The position numbers and the translations under genes are program-made. From NCBI GenBank assembly GCA_905182995.1, contig CAJJDP010000033.1:455952-519951 (forward strand): a stretch of 64,000 bases of DNA. Reading direction: 5' to 3'. The notes beneath the pieces are model-generated. The model did not search any database and was not told the DNA's origin. It worked only from the letters and a program-made list of their open reading frames with translations. Position 1 is the first letter of the stretch; the number at the start of each line of letters is the position of its first letter. This document shows positions 12,410 through 27,560 of the stretch, in pieces. The DNA is from Paramecium octaurelia. Taxonomy: Eukaryota; Ciliophora; Oligohymenophorea; Peniculida; Parameciidae.

Positions 12410-13408
12410 ATGCAAGATTTTCTAGACTTTACTGGAATAACATACAATGAAAAAAGTATGCTGTTGGATATTTCTGCTATTCCTTTAATTGAAGAGAAAT
12501 TTACTGACGATTTAATAAATTAACAACTAATATTGCTAAGATCTCAAGAGATTGTTAAGGAGCCAGATAACGATAAATAATTAACTAACCAAGCTATTTT
12601 ACTCAAGAAAAAAGTAATAGCTTCATTGGAAAAATACTCATAGATGCTCATCAATAAGGATAATTCTATAAGATAAGTTATTAAGCAGGATTTAATGTTA
12701 ATCAATTCGGAATATCAAGTGCTAATCAATATGGTAGACCAAAGTGAGAAGGTCTCAGATGAGGTTTAATAGATAGTTAAATTGTTAGGAGAGTTTATGG
12801 AATAAATGACTATTAAATCAAATGAGAAAAAGGATATCCATTATTCCAAGACCTTATCTGATTAGTAACAAATTTACAAAAACCATACAGAATCACAACA
12901 AATAAATTCATACGAATGCTTTTAAAAATAAAGATCACTACCAACTAAACTTTATTAAAAATAAAGCAATAATTCTTTTGAATCAGATGAAAGCACAATC
13001 ATATCGAATCAGACTGTTAGTGCTATTAATAACAAAATATCAAAATTAATTTCAATATTGAGATCCAATTAGGATTATTAAGTGATGATAAATTTGGCTT
13101 AAGAAATACTTAATAGCTCAGAAAACAATGATACCTTTAGAAGATTGAGACAGCTATCGAAATAATATGAAGATCCTGAAGTCAAGAAACTAGTCAAAGT
13201 TTGTTATCTGAAATAATTAGCTTAAGAATAAAGCCAAACAAATACATCGAAAAGGGAATTCTATGATTTAGTGATAAAAATCAAAAGCCAAATACCAGAA
13301 AATAATAAAATCCATAAAATGATGATAAGTTCTTTATATGATGAAGTTGTTAAGAAAGGAGTACCAAACTCAGAATGGGAATCATATATGAAACAATTAT
13401 ACAATTGA
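12410..13408 (+). CDS. uncharacterised intronless Q/K/S-rich protein
   Basis: A single uninterrupted frame of 332 codons runs from MQDFLDFTGITYNEKSMLLD to SEWESYMKQLYN before TGA. Many glutamines are written TAA or TAG, which confirms the code. The sequence is largely helical by composition, with a polar middle (SQQSNNSFESDES-like) and charged ends. No motif known to me is present, no signal peptide and no membrane segment. It may be a ciliate-specific coiled-coil or kinetochore/cortex component, but that is a guess. It is convergent with the minus-strand coiled-coil gene, 47 bases downstream. Confidence 0.7.
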
Positions 13409-13455
13409 AATATATACTTTTACGTATGAAACTTAAACGTTAATTACTATAATTT

Positions 13456-14325
13456 CATTTATCAGTTAAGTATTGAATATACTTCTTTAATTCAAGATTT
13501 TCTGTTCTATATTCAGTTAATTATCTTTCAAATTATTAAATTCTCTTAACAGCTTCATCATAATCTTAAGTTAATTAAGAGCATAATATTTTTAAATTTT
13601 AATCTTCCTTATAAACTTCTGTATCACATATCGATTAAGGATAAGAATTATTTTGTTATTTAGTAGAATTTAAATGATTTTTCAATATAAGATCAACATT
13701 TTTAGACTATTATTTATACTATAACATTTATTTTGTTTAAGTGTTTAATTAGATAGTTAAATTATTATTTTGCATATCTCTCTCTTAAATGGTTTGTTTG
13801 CACTTCTAAATTTCTGCTTCCATGTGTTATATCTTTTGATTATATTATGATTTAAGTTCATTAAGTTCTAATCTCAGATTACTATTTTGAGAAATCTGAT
13901 TCACTTCCTTTTCCATTATGACATTATTATAATCAACCAAAAGTGTTTGATGTTTTAATTCTAATTAGGCATAAGATTCCTAGAAGTCACTTAACTTTTT
14001 CTATAGCTATTTATTTTAATTTTCAATTTTCTCTAGTTGTTCCAAAGCTGATTCAAGTAGCTTCTTCACATTTTCATATTTATCATAATATATTCTGAAT
14101 TGTTCAACTTGTTGTTCTAGTCTACAAATTTCTTACTCCTTTTTAGAATACTCCTTTTTCAAATTTTCTATTCTGGACAATTATAGTCTCAGTATTTTTT
14201 ATTATTCAATATCCTGTCTATCCATATCCTCCAAATGTTGAAGATCTGTTATAATCTATGCTTTTATGATTTATAATTTTACATAGATTAGGTTTGCTGC
14301 TTTGTTTTGGATTATAATTCTTCAT
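13456..14325 (-). CDS. coiled-coil protein, uncharacterised
   Basis: About 280 residues. The first exon, MKNYNPKQSSKPNL, joins through a 22-nt intron that ends AAG rather than TAG; without it a TGA intervenes. The rest is an almost continuous coiled coil: heptad-like segments such as ILRLQLSRIENLKKEYSKKE, VKKLLESALEQLEKIENQNK and QLELKHQTLLVDYNNVIMEK, then ending LKKYIQYLTDK. No globular domain is visible. Such proteins in ciliates are usually basal-body, cortical or axonemal, but no specific family is recognised. If the AAG-ending intron is wrong, the start would be an internal Met shortly downstream (MDRQDIEQ). Confidence 0.65.
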
Positions 14326-14409
14326 TTTTTTAAATTATTGCTCAAAATTATAACGATAATATAAATTAATTGAATTTCTTAAAAATATATAATAATCTTG
14401 AACACAATC

Positions 14410-14923
14410 TCATTGATTTTTATGCTTTTTCTTAGTTGATGTTTGCTTTTTTTAAGGGGGCTTATTCTGCTTTTCAATTTCCATTTATGCAAGGTATGGA
14501 GGAACTTCGACTTTTCTGTTAGGTATTGATTTAATCAGTTTTGCAATGGTTTATAATAGAGTATGTTCTGATATTTAGTAAAATAATACTGCATTTGACT
14601 TATGGGTTATATGGCTTTTTGTCTTCAGCATAGAGACGAACCTTAATCCTACCTTATTTGAAGATATCCCTTGGGAATCCTGCATGTTACTTAATTAGAT
14701 GAATTGAGTACATCAATCACATGTCTCAGTCCAAGTGAACTTAGACATTAAGATATCTCCATCAATTAGGGATGAGGAACGCAATTCGATTTTCCTAATC
14801 TTCTGCCTAGTATGTAGATATGATGGGTCTACCTTATGCAGTAGTTAATGTTGAATCAATGTAAGGGGGATAGATGGTTTTCCAGGTTTTTGATTCCACT
14901 TTGATTTATTCTGGGGTTTGCAT
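14410..14923 (-). CDS. SRP19: signal recognition particle subunit SRP19
   Basis: A short protein (about 145 residues) beginning MQTPEQIKVESKTWKTIYPP, followed by YIDSTLTTAQGRRLGKSNCV. This matches the SRP19 start, where an IYPAYLN...TIAEGRRI pattern precedes a conserved residue block. The middle has FPRDIFKQGRIKVRLYAED, corresponding to the R-G-R-V-R-V strand of SRP19. The end is a Lys-rich tail (KQNKPPQKKQTSTKKKHKNQ), as in eukaryotic SRP19. Two introns (about 26 and 22 nt) restore frame. SRP19 binds helices 6 and 8 of SRP RNA in the nucleolus and lets SRP54 bind. It lies between two minus-strand genes with spacers under 100 bases. Confidence 0.85.
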
Positions 14924-14996
14924 TATTTAATGTCGTGTTCAATTAATAAATTAAAATTAATATTATACTTATAATAATTATTCATTATATAAATTA

Positions 14997-17739
<2,743 letters not shown>

Positions 17740-18431
17740 TATATAATAAATATAAATTAAAACTATATTCTCAAAATACTTTAGAATTTACCAAAATAAT
17801 ACAGTACTCGCCAAATTTTTCTACATGAGAATAAAACTTTGATTGTCTCAATTGTTATTTTTATCTTATACCCATCCTTAACATATTAAAAAAGAAAAAT
17901 GCCTTAATTCCATAGTCAATTTCAACCAACATATTCCACATTATTTCGATCATGTGATTAAATGATGGAAAAATGCAAATAATAGACATCTTATCACGTC
18001 AAACATTTAGTTAAGCTACTTTCCTATCCAAAATTACATTATTTCTTATTTTCTTTTTTAATTTCTAATTCAATATGATATCCCTTAGATGATAGTTTCG
18101 ACAAGGTTCTAATTCTTTTCAAATGATATCTTAATTACTATTCTTTTATCAATAAGTTGAACTATGAATAAGATCCTAAAATATTAATAAGATTAATTCA
18201 GTTAATTTTAGATTTTCTCCTTTTAATCGTTTCTTAAATATATAATTAGTACTATATTTTGGATAATTATTAAATTGACCAGAATGAATTTATAAACTTC
18301 TAGAATCTTAAATTATAATAATCTAATAAGGTTAAATTTAAATTACAAAATATTTATATTTAGAGAGTCATTAGTTTTGTTCGACAATCAATATGTTTAA
18401 TAATTATAAATACAAAAAAAATGAAAATAGT
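17740..18431. other. AT-rich intergenic interval, no gene seen
   Basis: Between the start of the ankyrin-PH kinase gene and the 3' end of the next minus-strand gene. Several short frames exist, but none is continuous or family-like. It presumably holds the kinase promoter. Confidence 0.4.
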
Positions 18432-19462
18432 TCATTGGAAATTATCATCAAATTGTTGAATTTAATAATTGGAACCTTTCAAAATTTCAATAAACCCTTC
18501 AATAAATTCTCTTATCCAAAATGAGTTTTTTTTAATTTCTTCTACTTCATCTCTAAATGTATTCGAAAAGAAGTTGATACTTCTGATACTTGAATTTTAA
18601 TACAAATGAATTTATGCCTGGTATGGATCAGATTCCTTTAAAACATAATGTTAAATTATTACAATTTCATTGATCAGAGCATAATCATCTTTTGTTAACT
18701 CATGAATTAATTGCCTATCAAATAACATTTTGTGATCTTAATGATTCTCAACTAATTATCTAACAATGTTATTCACTAAATTATTTTCAAAATAATTTTA
18801 AGAATTTTTAAAGTATTCTCGAATAATAAATTTGTAGGTATTAACAAAGTTCTTTGATATGGATTTCATAACAACTTCTAAACCAATTTTAGTCTCTTCA
18901 GAGATGTTTTTTAATAATAATTTATCTTCGCAATTGTTGTTCTTTTCCAAAAACATATAAGTTGTGTCTGCTGGGTAATTTAGATGTTCAAGAAGTCTTG
19001 AACTTTTATTCTAGTATATTGATAATCGATTACTTTTAAATCTTTCTTAAGTTAGAGCGAGTATTTTTTTTTATCTTAATGACTATTGGAATCAAATTTC
19101 ATAAATCCTTTCCTTATTTTTGAGGCTGGTATGCCTGTAACAACTTTAAATATCATGTTTCCCATTTTACATAAATATATGATCATTTTCATTGAGATAT
19201 CTCTACCAAACCATAATCCAGAAAGAGCCTCGTTCATTAATTATTGACTCCATTAATGATCGTCACTGGTTTCTGTTCTTTTTGAGGGCCTTCCTGAACC
19301 CCAATTGCTATTTTTTCTTTTGGTCAAAGATTTTCTAATTTTTTTATGTTAATTTTTCTTCAGCGTATTTTATTCAGGTTAATCAGAATCTGACGATTGA
19401 TTTTCTTTAAATTATTTCTCACCAGCCAATGAAGAATTTTAATTTTAAGATTTAGATTCCAT
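18432..19462 (-). CDS. uncharacterised protein with basic N-terminus
   Basis: About 335 residues from MESKSQNQNSSLAGEKQFKE to QIQQFDDNFQ. One 23-nt intron, starting GTAATCGATT and ending ACTAG, restores frame between KKDLK and NKSSRLLEHLNYPADTTYMF. The first 80 residues are Ser/Gln-rich and strongly basic (HKKIRKSLTKRKNSNWGSGR), which suggests a nuclear or nucleic-acid-binding protein. The rest is a helical domain (IGLEVVMKSISKNFVNTYKF, WIREFIEGFIEILKGSN) that I cannot assign. There is no membrane segment. Codon use is like its neighbours, so this is a real gene, probably of a ciliate-restricted family. Confidence 0.7.
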
Positions 19463-19612
19463 ATTTAATAATTAATAATCTATTAATGCACTTAATTCTA
19501 ATTATATATTTTACCCTCTTTCGTATATAATTATATTTACTTTGCTGTTTAAAAATGCTTTAATTAAGACTAGTCATCACTTCATCTTCTATATAGATTT
19601 ATTACAAGGGAC

Positions 19613-19867
19613 ATGTCTAAAAGGAATGTATGCCCTTATGAGAGAAATAAAATTAATAAATAGATGAGAAATTAATTTATTCTTAGAAAATTTTTGATGA
19701 CCTTATATAATTCTCGGGAAAAAGAATTGGATGTGCTACTTATTTTCTAGAGATTTTCAAATAAATTCTAAAATTAGTAATAATAATTAACCAAATTTTC
19801 ATTTATATCAACTATTTTTCAATAAGAAACATTAAGATTGTCAATTAAATATTTGTGTCACTTATGA
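19613..19867 (+). CDS. possible small ORF, 84 residues
   Basis: An open frame of 85 codons, MSKRNVCPYERNKINKQMRN to LRLSIKYLCHL, stands alone in a 1.2-kb gene-poor interval (19463-20685). It is basic and glutamine-rich, with no recognised motif. It could be a short gene, the first exon of a decayed one, or chance, since open frames are easy in this code. The remaining part of the interval (19868-20685) shows scattered coding-like fragments with TGA codons and nothing I can name. Confidence 0.25.
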
Positions 19868-20685
19868 TAACACCATAATAACAAATAGAATTAAAGATTA
19901 GAGTTTCATCCATATTAAATTGAGGGTTGATATATTTCTGCCCTGCTTGTTTTTGGATTTGTAACTTAGCCCAATTAGAAAGATATTATAATCGTTGCAA
20001 ATCAAAAAGCAATCAAAGGCATTTAATTTTCCTGGCATAACCAGCAGTAATTTAGAATGCCATAGGAAAAGAACCAATTATGAAAGGGTAGAAGAAATAA
20101 TAAAGAATTAGATCTAAATGAAAATTTATGATTGATTATCTCGGCACTATAAATGTAAATTGTAATTAAAAGCCATCACAAGGATACAAAAAAAGAACAA
20201 TTTTCATTAACTTTAGAAGTGAATTTTTGAGTGAAAATATTAATAATGTGCTATTGGTATTTTAATGAAATTATAGAGGAATATAACTGAAGAAAAACTA
20301 CTATTTCATTAATTTGCAGATAGAAAATACAACTAATTTGATTTAAAGGATGAACAATAAAGATCAATTCATATTTGATTGATAATTAATGGTCCGATTT
20401 TCTTAACAGTAATCCTAGTTAAAACTCTTTATTGATATAAACAAGAAATTTTAATTGCCAAAGGGGAGTAAACAAAATAAATACACTTAGATTTTAATAT
20501 GGATGAAAAAATGAATGAGATTCTTAAAAATCTAATGGATAATTTTGTAATTCAATTCTGAGGGTTCTAATAATTTGAGAGGGCATAAAATTCAAAGAGA
20601 TTTGTCTATAGATTTGGAATAAATAATGATATTAATTTGGATTATATTTCATGAAACTGTTAATTATTTTAATAAAGTTTATATT

Positions 20686-21368
20686 ATGAATAGACAATAA
20701 TAGGAAGCTGCTCAAATTCGTATGATTGTATAATTGAAGGTTTAGTACTTAAACGAGTTCGTGATGCTTTATAAGCAAGAGGATCGAAAACAATTAGACA
20801 GTTGGGTGTTTGTTTTAGATGTCTGGATTCATATGATGGGAATAGGAAATTGGACAAAAATGAGTTGAAGGTGGGTTTGGCTGAGAATGGAGTTTAATTG
20901 TCTTGGAATGAAGTTGAAGTAATAGTATTGATATATCGTAGATCTTATTTGCTGCTATGGATAGAGATAGGAGTGGAACTATAGATTTTGATGAATTCTT
21001 AGTTTCCATAAGAGTAATGTACATTAATATTTTAGGGTTAATTGAACCCAACTAGGAAGGCTATAGTAGATCAGGCTTTCAGAAAATTTGATAAAACAGG
21101 AGATGGATACATTACAGCGGATGATTTAAAGTGAGATTTTTGAATATGTTTTAGAGGTGTTTACAATACTAAAATGCATCCTAAGGTTAAGAATGGACAG
21201 ATGACAGAGAATTAGGTTTTCGAGGAATTTCTTGTTAATTTTGGAGATGTGGATAGGAATGGGTAATTGACTTATTAGGAGTGGTGTGATTATTATGCTG
21301 CAGTGTCAGCTTCAGTGGACAACGACGAACATTTTGTGTTGTTAATGAAAATGGCTTGGAAATTATGA
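20686..21368 (+). CDS. calcyphosin-like EF-hand protein
   Basis: About 195 residues starting MNRQQQEAAQI, then a 26-nt intron, then LLKRVRDALQARGSKTIRQL, the typical calcyphosin start. Four EF-hands follow. Loop 1 is DSYDGNRKLDKNEL, loop 2 DRDRSGTIDFDEF, loop 3 DKTGDGYITADDL and loop 4 DRNGQLTYQEW. Calcium-ligand positions look intact in loops 2 and 3. Four introns are inferred; those near 20920 (23 nt) and 21010 (22 nt) end TAG. The family is widespread in ciliated cells and is often axonemal. It likely senses Ca2+ in cilia, but the partner is unknown. Confidence 0.88.
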
Positions 21369-21723
21369 CACCGATTCATCATTGTATAATTTTTAGATTA
21401 TTTTTATTATTCATTAAATCATTTAATCTTTTTACTAATCAAGAAATGGAAGATACTGTACTATTATCCCTGAAAAAAGACAGGTTTCAAAGATTTCAGG
21501 ATTGAAGAGGATGTTAGATGAGTGTGGAAGGGTGCTCTAAGTGACACACAATCTCTGGCTAAAAAAAAATAGAAGAAAAATTTGACAGCAATTTACAGTG
21601 CAGAATAGGGTTTATTACTGTTAGGATGCTTTAGAGGAGGCTTTTATAATTATTAACAGTTAATAATCGAATTTTAAATCCTCGTTTCGGCAGGATTTTA
21701 AATTAAATTGATTTAATTTATAA
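21369..21723. other. spacer with unassigned coding-like fragment
   Basis: A short plus-strand stretch (about 21446-21660) reads partly like protein, for example KNLTAIYSAEQGLLLLGCFR, but TGA codons interrupt it and the putative small introns are not convincing. It may be a decayed exon or a tiny gene. I do not assign a product. Confidence 0.2.
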
Positions 21724-22960
21724 ATGAATTCTAGAGACCCTCCTAGTAAAATATTGTTATTGATCATAACTTACTTGCCTCAATCCTTCCCACTAACTAA
21801 TGATTTTTTGTTTGAGACCTTTAAGTAGTATGGGGAAGTCAAGAAAATATTAATTTTCGAAAGGGGAAAAACTAACAAAGCATTTGTAGAGTACAACGAA
21901 GTTAAACATGCTATTTCAGCAAGACGTAATATGATAGGAAAATCGCTCACTCCTTAGGGAGGCAGGTAACACTTTCAGTTATATTTATACCAGATTATTG
22001 ATTCATTATTCTCGCTTGAAATAGTTAGACTTAGAAGTGGTTGATCACACCAGAGGCACCGAGTATTGCTCTGATGACGAAGAAACACAACCAGAATAGA
22101 AATATCCTTTGAAATCCATGACTCTACCAAATCCAATCCCAATTTCTCCTCCCTTAATCAAGCCTCAATCCATCGAATAGATATCGAATAATGGAAATCA
22201 ATTCAAAGGGGCCTAAAATATTGTCCAAGAATCGCCCACAAAAGCCATGTATTTATTTAAATGTATTTTATAGAATGGAAACTCAATTACGACAATTGGA
22301 GAGAATACTAGATGACGACTATGAATAAGAAGTAGCCAAAATTTCATTGACTCAATTGGATTCCAATGATTTTGCTATCCAAGAATTATTAAATCAATAA
22401 CCTTCTAAATTTTTAAGGGTTTCCAATCTGGACGAAAGAGTCACTCCTAGGATGTTGTACAATCTATTTAACAGATTTGGACATCTGGAAGCCTTAATAT
22501 TAAAAAAACATATTCGTTAATCAATTCTATAATTTGTAAACAAAGAGAATGCTATCATAGCCAAAGAATTACTCAATAATGTTGTCTTTTTTGGAAATGA
22601 GGTTAGACATCTAAATTTATTATCTTAGTTAAGAATACTTTTCTAGAATGCTCAAAATTCAACCTTGTAGACTAACAACCCCAATGAGGAATATTATTAA
22701 GGAAGTCAAACCAAATTTAAAATCGTTCCCTTGACTAGAGTACTCTCATTTTCTGGCATTCCCTAATTATTAGAAATTCAAGACATGGTTAAATTAGTTG
22801 GAAAGATTCAAGGTAACCCCATTTCTCATCATTAGAAATCAAACTTGACTCTTAAGCCATCTAAATAACTATGGTTGACATTTAAGAAGCTTTAAAAGTG
22901 ATCTCAGTCTTTTCGGAGTATGATTATAAAGGAAATAAAATTAGTTTGAATTTAAAATGA
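21724..22960 (+). CDS. PTB/hnRNP L-like RNA-binding protein with three RRMs
   Basis: About 385 residues. RRM1 begins PSKILLLITYLPQSFPLTND and has the PTB-type RNP1 GKTNKAFVEY and a C-terminal LLIHYSRLKQLD. A Pro/Ser linker follows. RRM2 has FLRVSNLDERVTPRMLYNLF and NRFGHLEALILKK. RRM3 has KIVPLTRVLSFSGIPQLLEI and ends FSEYDYKGNKISLNLK. Three introns (28, 25 and 23 nt) interrupt RRM1, the linker and RRM3. The PTB/hnRNP L family binds pyrimidine- or CA-rich RNA and regulates splicing, stability or localisation. With introns of only about 25 nt in this genome, splicing control may not be its main role. Confidence 0.85.
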
Positions 22961-23016
22961 CTATGTATATATATTGATTAATAAAGTTTATAATTTATCA
23001 CTATATAAATTTTAAG

Positions 23017-26000
23017 ATGAATTAGCAGGAGTATACAAATATGATTGTTATGGCCTTCTAAGCTAAAGACAGTTAAACAAGAAGTAAAGCAGAGGAGTTA
23101 TTGATTCAAACCTGCCAGAATGATATTGGATCTATAGACATTTTATGTGAATTATCATCTTAATAAAATGATTTACTTTTGGGGGAATAAGCTGCAATTA
23201 CAATAAAAACTGCTATTAAAAAATTCATAGCCAATACCAGTAAGGCCATATTAAATTATAATTTAGAACCATATGCTGCTGAACTGAGATTACATCATGT
23301 TGATCTCTTTGTTCAAATGTTCACTAAATAGATCCCAAATAAAATCAAAGACATTGTCCAATAAGCTCTATAGTAACTAGTTTGTTATGATAAATGTAAA
23401 TAGATTTATAATATTCAACTTTAGAAAATCACTTCAAAACTCGTCTTAAGTAGCATGTCATCTAATCTATTGAAACTAAGCTCGAAAATATGGTAGTGTC
23501 AGCATGCTTCATAGCTGAAACCTTGCAATTGGATAACCAATTTGAATGGTTCTAATCGATAATCAAAATAGGTAAAATAATAGATGGTTTTTCTCAATCA
23601 ACTAAAATACTCTGGGCCAAAGTCCTCTTTAGTCAATTGGATCGACATCTTACAACAAATTAGATGAGGAGTGTCCCAGACCCAATTCAATAATACTTCT
23701 TATTCAATGAGGAACTGTGTTAAGTCCTCATTCTCAAAATCCAACAACTAACATTTGTAGGTGATGATTTAGAATATTGTCAATTGATTGTGGCTTCATA
23801 AAGATTGATTTATGGCTCTATCTTTACATTTTATAAGGAAGCCATTGCAAACAAGTGTCCCTTCTAAGAAATATTATGCGTCATCTGTGACACCTACATC
23901 TAAAGTCTTGTAGCATTTACTATGCAACCTAGTTTCTCTTACGAAAACCTCAATCAAAATCAATAAAAATTAATCAACGAAATCATTAAAATTTTGGCAA
24001 TTACATGCAAAAGTGTTTCAGTCTATCACATCTTTGCTGAATATAGAATGGCTATTTTCGTTGACATTATTGTACCATTCTTTTCGTCAACCTATAAAGA
24101 AGTTAATGATCTCAATGAAGATCCCAATGAATTTGTACAATTAACTTAAGATCTATTAGATGAATAGAAATCAGATATCATCAAGTCATCAGTAGCTTAA
24201 TTAATTATAGCCTATTGTTAACACATAGATGGATCCATATCCTTTTTTACTTCTTTCACAACACTAACTGCTTCGTATTGCATTTAAAAACTTAAGAATA
24301 CTGAAATAAGTCAATAATTGGGATTGATCATGGAATTCAGGGAACATTACTTTTTGAAATCAATGAATGTTAATATTTTATTAGAGACTTCATTATTAAT
24401 CCTATCAATTTTAAGCAATTTTCTCATTTCAAGAAATGAGGTTGGATTACTTTTCAAATCATTTATTGGTGAATATAACGATTACCTAATTAATTATTCA
24501 ATACGTACATACATAATGTATACTTTTAGCACTCGTTAAGGCTAGACTCTGTACCTTTATTGGGGCCTTTTGCAAAACAATTCTAAATGAGAAAGATGAA
24601 CTCTCTTATTAGCTACTTAATTTTTTGATGAATTAGATCAAATCTTCGTAAACTGAATTATATGCTAATTGCTATTGTGCAATAGAAGCCATCAAAAATA
24701 TCATTGAAGAACCCAACCTAGAAAAACTGTTGGAACCAAATATAGGATAGATTTTACTCGTACTATGTTAATCTTTAATATAAAGTGATTTTGAGGATCA
24801 TTTTGACACAATTAAACAAATTTTCAAGTATGTATTATGATTGCATTCAGCTAGAACATTTTCATTAGAACCTACTGTGTTAGACTAAGCATTAAGTTTT
24901 ATAGTCTTGAAAATATAATAAGAGTAGTAACTTGTAGAATAAGGATAAACTGAGAGATAGATTTGTATCAATTAAACTTGGAACATACTTAAAGCTCTAC
25001 CTGAAATTGAGAATATCATTCCTATCCATTTTACTCTTTTGGAAAAAAGGGTTTCTGTGTTATATAAATATATCATAAGTAATTAATAATTATAACTATT
25101 TTAGATCCAAATATCATCGATTTTGATGAGGATATTGTCTACTTCATTTCTTAGTTAATTTGTAAAACTAAGTTTATTAGTGATTTTCAAGCTGAAATGT
25201 TCTTTTAATGTAAAAAAGTAATTGAAAAATAAAGATTCACACTCGGATAACTATTTGAGCTCTTTAATTATTATATTTATTATGGAAAATCTTTATTTTC
25301 AAATCTCAACGCTCAGGAATTTGTATTCATCTTATATCTTAATTTAGTTAATATAAATGCTGGAAACTGTGTTTAACAATCCATAAATAGGTGAATCCTC
25401 TTAAGGCGAAGCTATTTTGCTTCTTCATCTATTACTTTAGGAATATCAATTAAATAAAGAGGTTTTAATCTACATTTATACAAAAATCCTACAAAGATCC
25501 TAATTGCTAGTAAAAAACGATTTTTTGAGAGCTCGACTAATGGGAATATACATTTCAGGGTTTATTAAAAATTGTGCCTTAACCTTAGAGTGGGTAGAAT
25601 AACAATAGGGATTCATTTATGATCATATTATTGATTCAAGTAAGTACTGCTTACCTGATTATGACTGCCAGCTCTATGTGTTTGGATTTTGTTAACTATT
25701 GCTTTAAAATCCTCGATACTTAAATTTAGCTTTGCTTCAAAATTTAGTTGGAGTCTTGAAAAATTAATACAATAACGACTTAAAGAAGGCCAAAGATGAT
25801 AAAGATGACAGTGAAGATATGTTTGTATTTAATGATGAACTGGAGGATGCAAAAATAATAATGGAAACCTTTTAATCAAATATAACAAAACACAACGAAT
25901 TTGAATAGTTCCATTTAACTTATTAACACCTAAGAAAGACCATCAATATACCAGAATTAATATCTAATGATTCTATTTTGAAAAAAGATCTTGATGATAT

Positions 26001-26070
26001 GCTAAAAATCAATAAATTTAATTCAGAAGCTAGAATAATTTTAAAATTGAAAAAAAGAAAAGAAACTTGA
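23017..26070 (+). CDS. importin-beta-like HEAT-repeat nuclear transport receptor
   Basis: About 990 residues. The N-terminus MNQQEYTNMIVMAFQAKDSQ leads into SRSKAEELL-type helices and EQAAITIKTAIKKFIANTS. This is the pattern of an importin-beta N-terminal (RanGTP-binding) domain. Many amphipathic helix pairs follow (for example LYTFIGAFCKTILNEKDELS and EEPNLEKLLEPNIGQILLVL). Near the C-terminus is an acidic stretch, DDKDDSEDMFVFNDELEDA, like the acidic loop or tail of Kap114/importin-9 and importin-7. Several introns of 22-30 nt are needed. The receptor should carry cargo through nuclear pores. Which importin it corresponds to is not clear from motifs alone; CSE1-like or exportin identity is less likely but not excluded. 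Confidence 0.7.
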
Positions 26071-26148
26071 AAATTATATTGTTAATAAATATATACCATA
26101 GCTTTAAACTTAAATTGATATCTAAAATACCATTTTTCATAGATATAA

Positions 26149-27346
26149 TCATTCTTAAGCTGCAGAGAAACCATTGAAATCACCGTTAGTTTCAATAAAA
26201 TGCGATGATGGTGTTTCATAGATTCTTTTACCAAACTAATCTTTCTTAACCTATGGCTAAATTAACTATCAATATATTTATTTACATAGACATGAGTGTT
26301 TTCTAATATTGGAGATGGGATTTATAAATTATAGAGCTATTCCCAATTAATATCACGAAAGAAATTATGATCCTTAATTTCTTAAATAGATTTTGCACCA
26401 AGTCTTTATGTTGGATCTTTAGTCAATAATCTATCCACAATGTTTTTGGATGATTCACTCAAGAACTTTGGATATATAATCTAACCATTTCTGATATTAT
26501 TTTCTATTGTTTTATGATTTCCTTGATCATCACAAAATGGAGTATAACCAACTAACATCTCATATATTAAAATTCCTAAACACCAAAAGTCAACCATGTG
26601 ATTATGGCCTTAATTAAATAAAATCTCTGGAGCCAAATACTCAGGTGTGCCTGCAAGCTATATTTTAGTACATCTATATTACAGTAAAGAATTTAGCTTC
26701 TTCATTTTCATATTATTTGGATAGACCAAAATCAGCCAATTTTAAATGTCCTTCTTCAGTCACCATCACATTCTCTGGTTTCAAATCTCGATATATTACT
26801 CTTAGAGTGTGATGCATATATTCCAAACCTAATATTATTTCAGCTGCACAAAATTTGGTTTATTCTTCTGTAAATGTACCCTATTATCTTTTTCTTAACA
26901 CTTTAGCTAATTAACCACCCTTAATAAATCTTAGCTTCATTAAAATATATTTTACTCCATCACTAAATAAAGCTTTTGCTCAGTTTAAAATGAGTATTTC
27001 AATTTCACAACAAATGGATTCTTACTTGCCCCCAGCACATTCTTTTCTAGCATTGTATGTTCCACAAGTCCATATTTTAAGATATCAGCCTTTTTAATAA
27101 CTTTCATTGCATATTCCCGATTGTCTTTCCCTTTCATTTTCACTCTCAAAACCTTCCCAAATTTACCCTAGCATTTCAATCAATCATATTAATTACTCGT
27201 CCTATTTCACCTTGACTTAAAAAATCTTTCAAAGTCACTTTTGACTTTTCATTCTTTTTCTCCATTTATTATGCAAGAAAGCTGTCTACTTTCTTTATTG
27301 AAGATTTCTAATTCTTTTCTTCTTCCTGTAAGAAGCAATTTCCCAT
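26149..27346 (-). CDS. AGC-family serine/threonine kinase with N-myristoylation signal
   Basis: About 350 residues. The frame opens [20 protein letters not shown], where Gly2 and Cys4 form a classic dual-acylation (myristoyl plus palmitoyl) signal. The kinase domain follows: [32 protein letters not shown], catalytic loop [11 protein letters not shown] and LADFGLSK. Its subdomain order and the C-lobe fit the PKA/PKC/S6K-type AGC group. The C-terminus reads [20 protein letters not shown] and is short, so I cannot place a full hydrophobic motif. Introns include a 29-nt one inside the glycine loop. The enzyme is probably anchored at the cell or ciliary membrane. Confidence 0.85.
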
Positions 27347-27560
27347 TCAGATATTTTATATTATTTATATTATCAATTATATTCTTACTTTCCTCAATAA
27401 TTAATTAGCAACATAGTGTAATTAAATTTATATATGGTTTTTAGGTTTTAAAATAGTGTTTATGCATCACCACTTTATTATTCATTCCCTAATTAATATT
27501 CTTAATCTATACCTTAAAACTGTAATCCTTGTGTTAGACTAAATCTGTAGATATCGATTT

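Noticed and set aside
20300-20685. Possible upstream exons of the calcyphosin-like gene
   Set aside because: A start at 20686 with a 26-nt intron gives the expected family N-terminus; the upstream frames are broken by TGA and add nothing recognisable.
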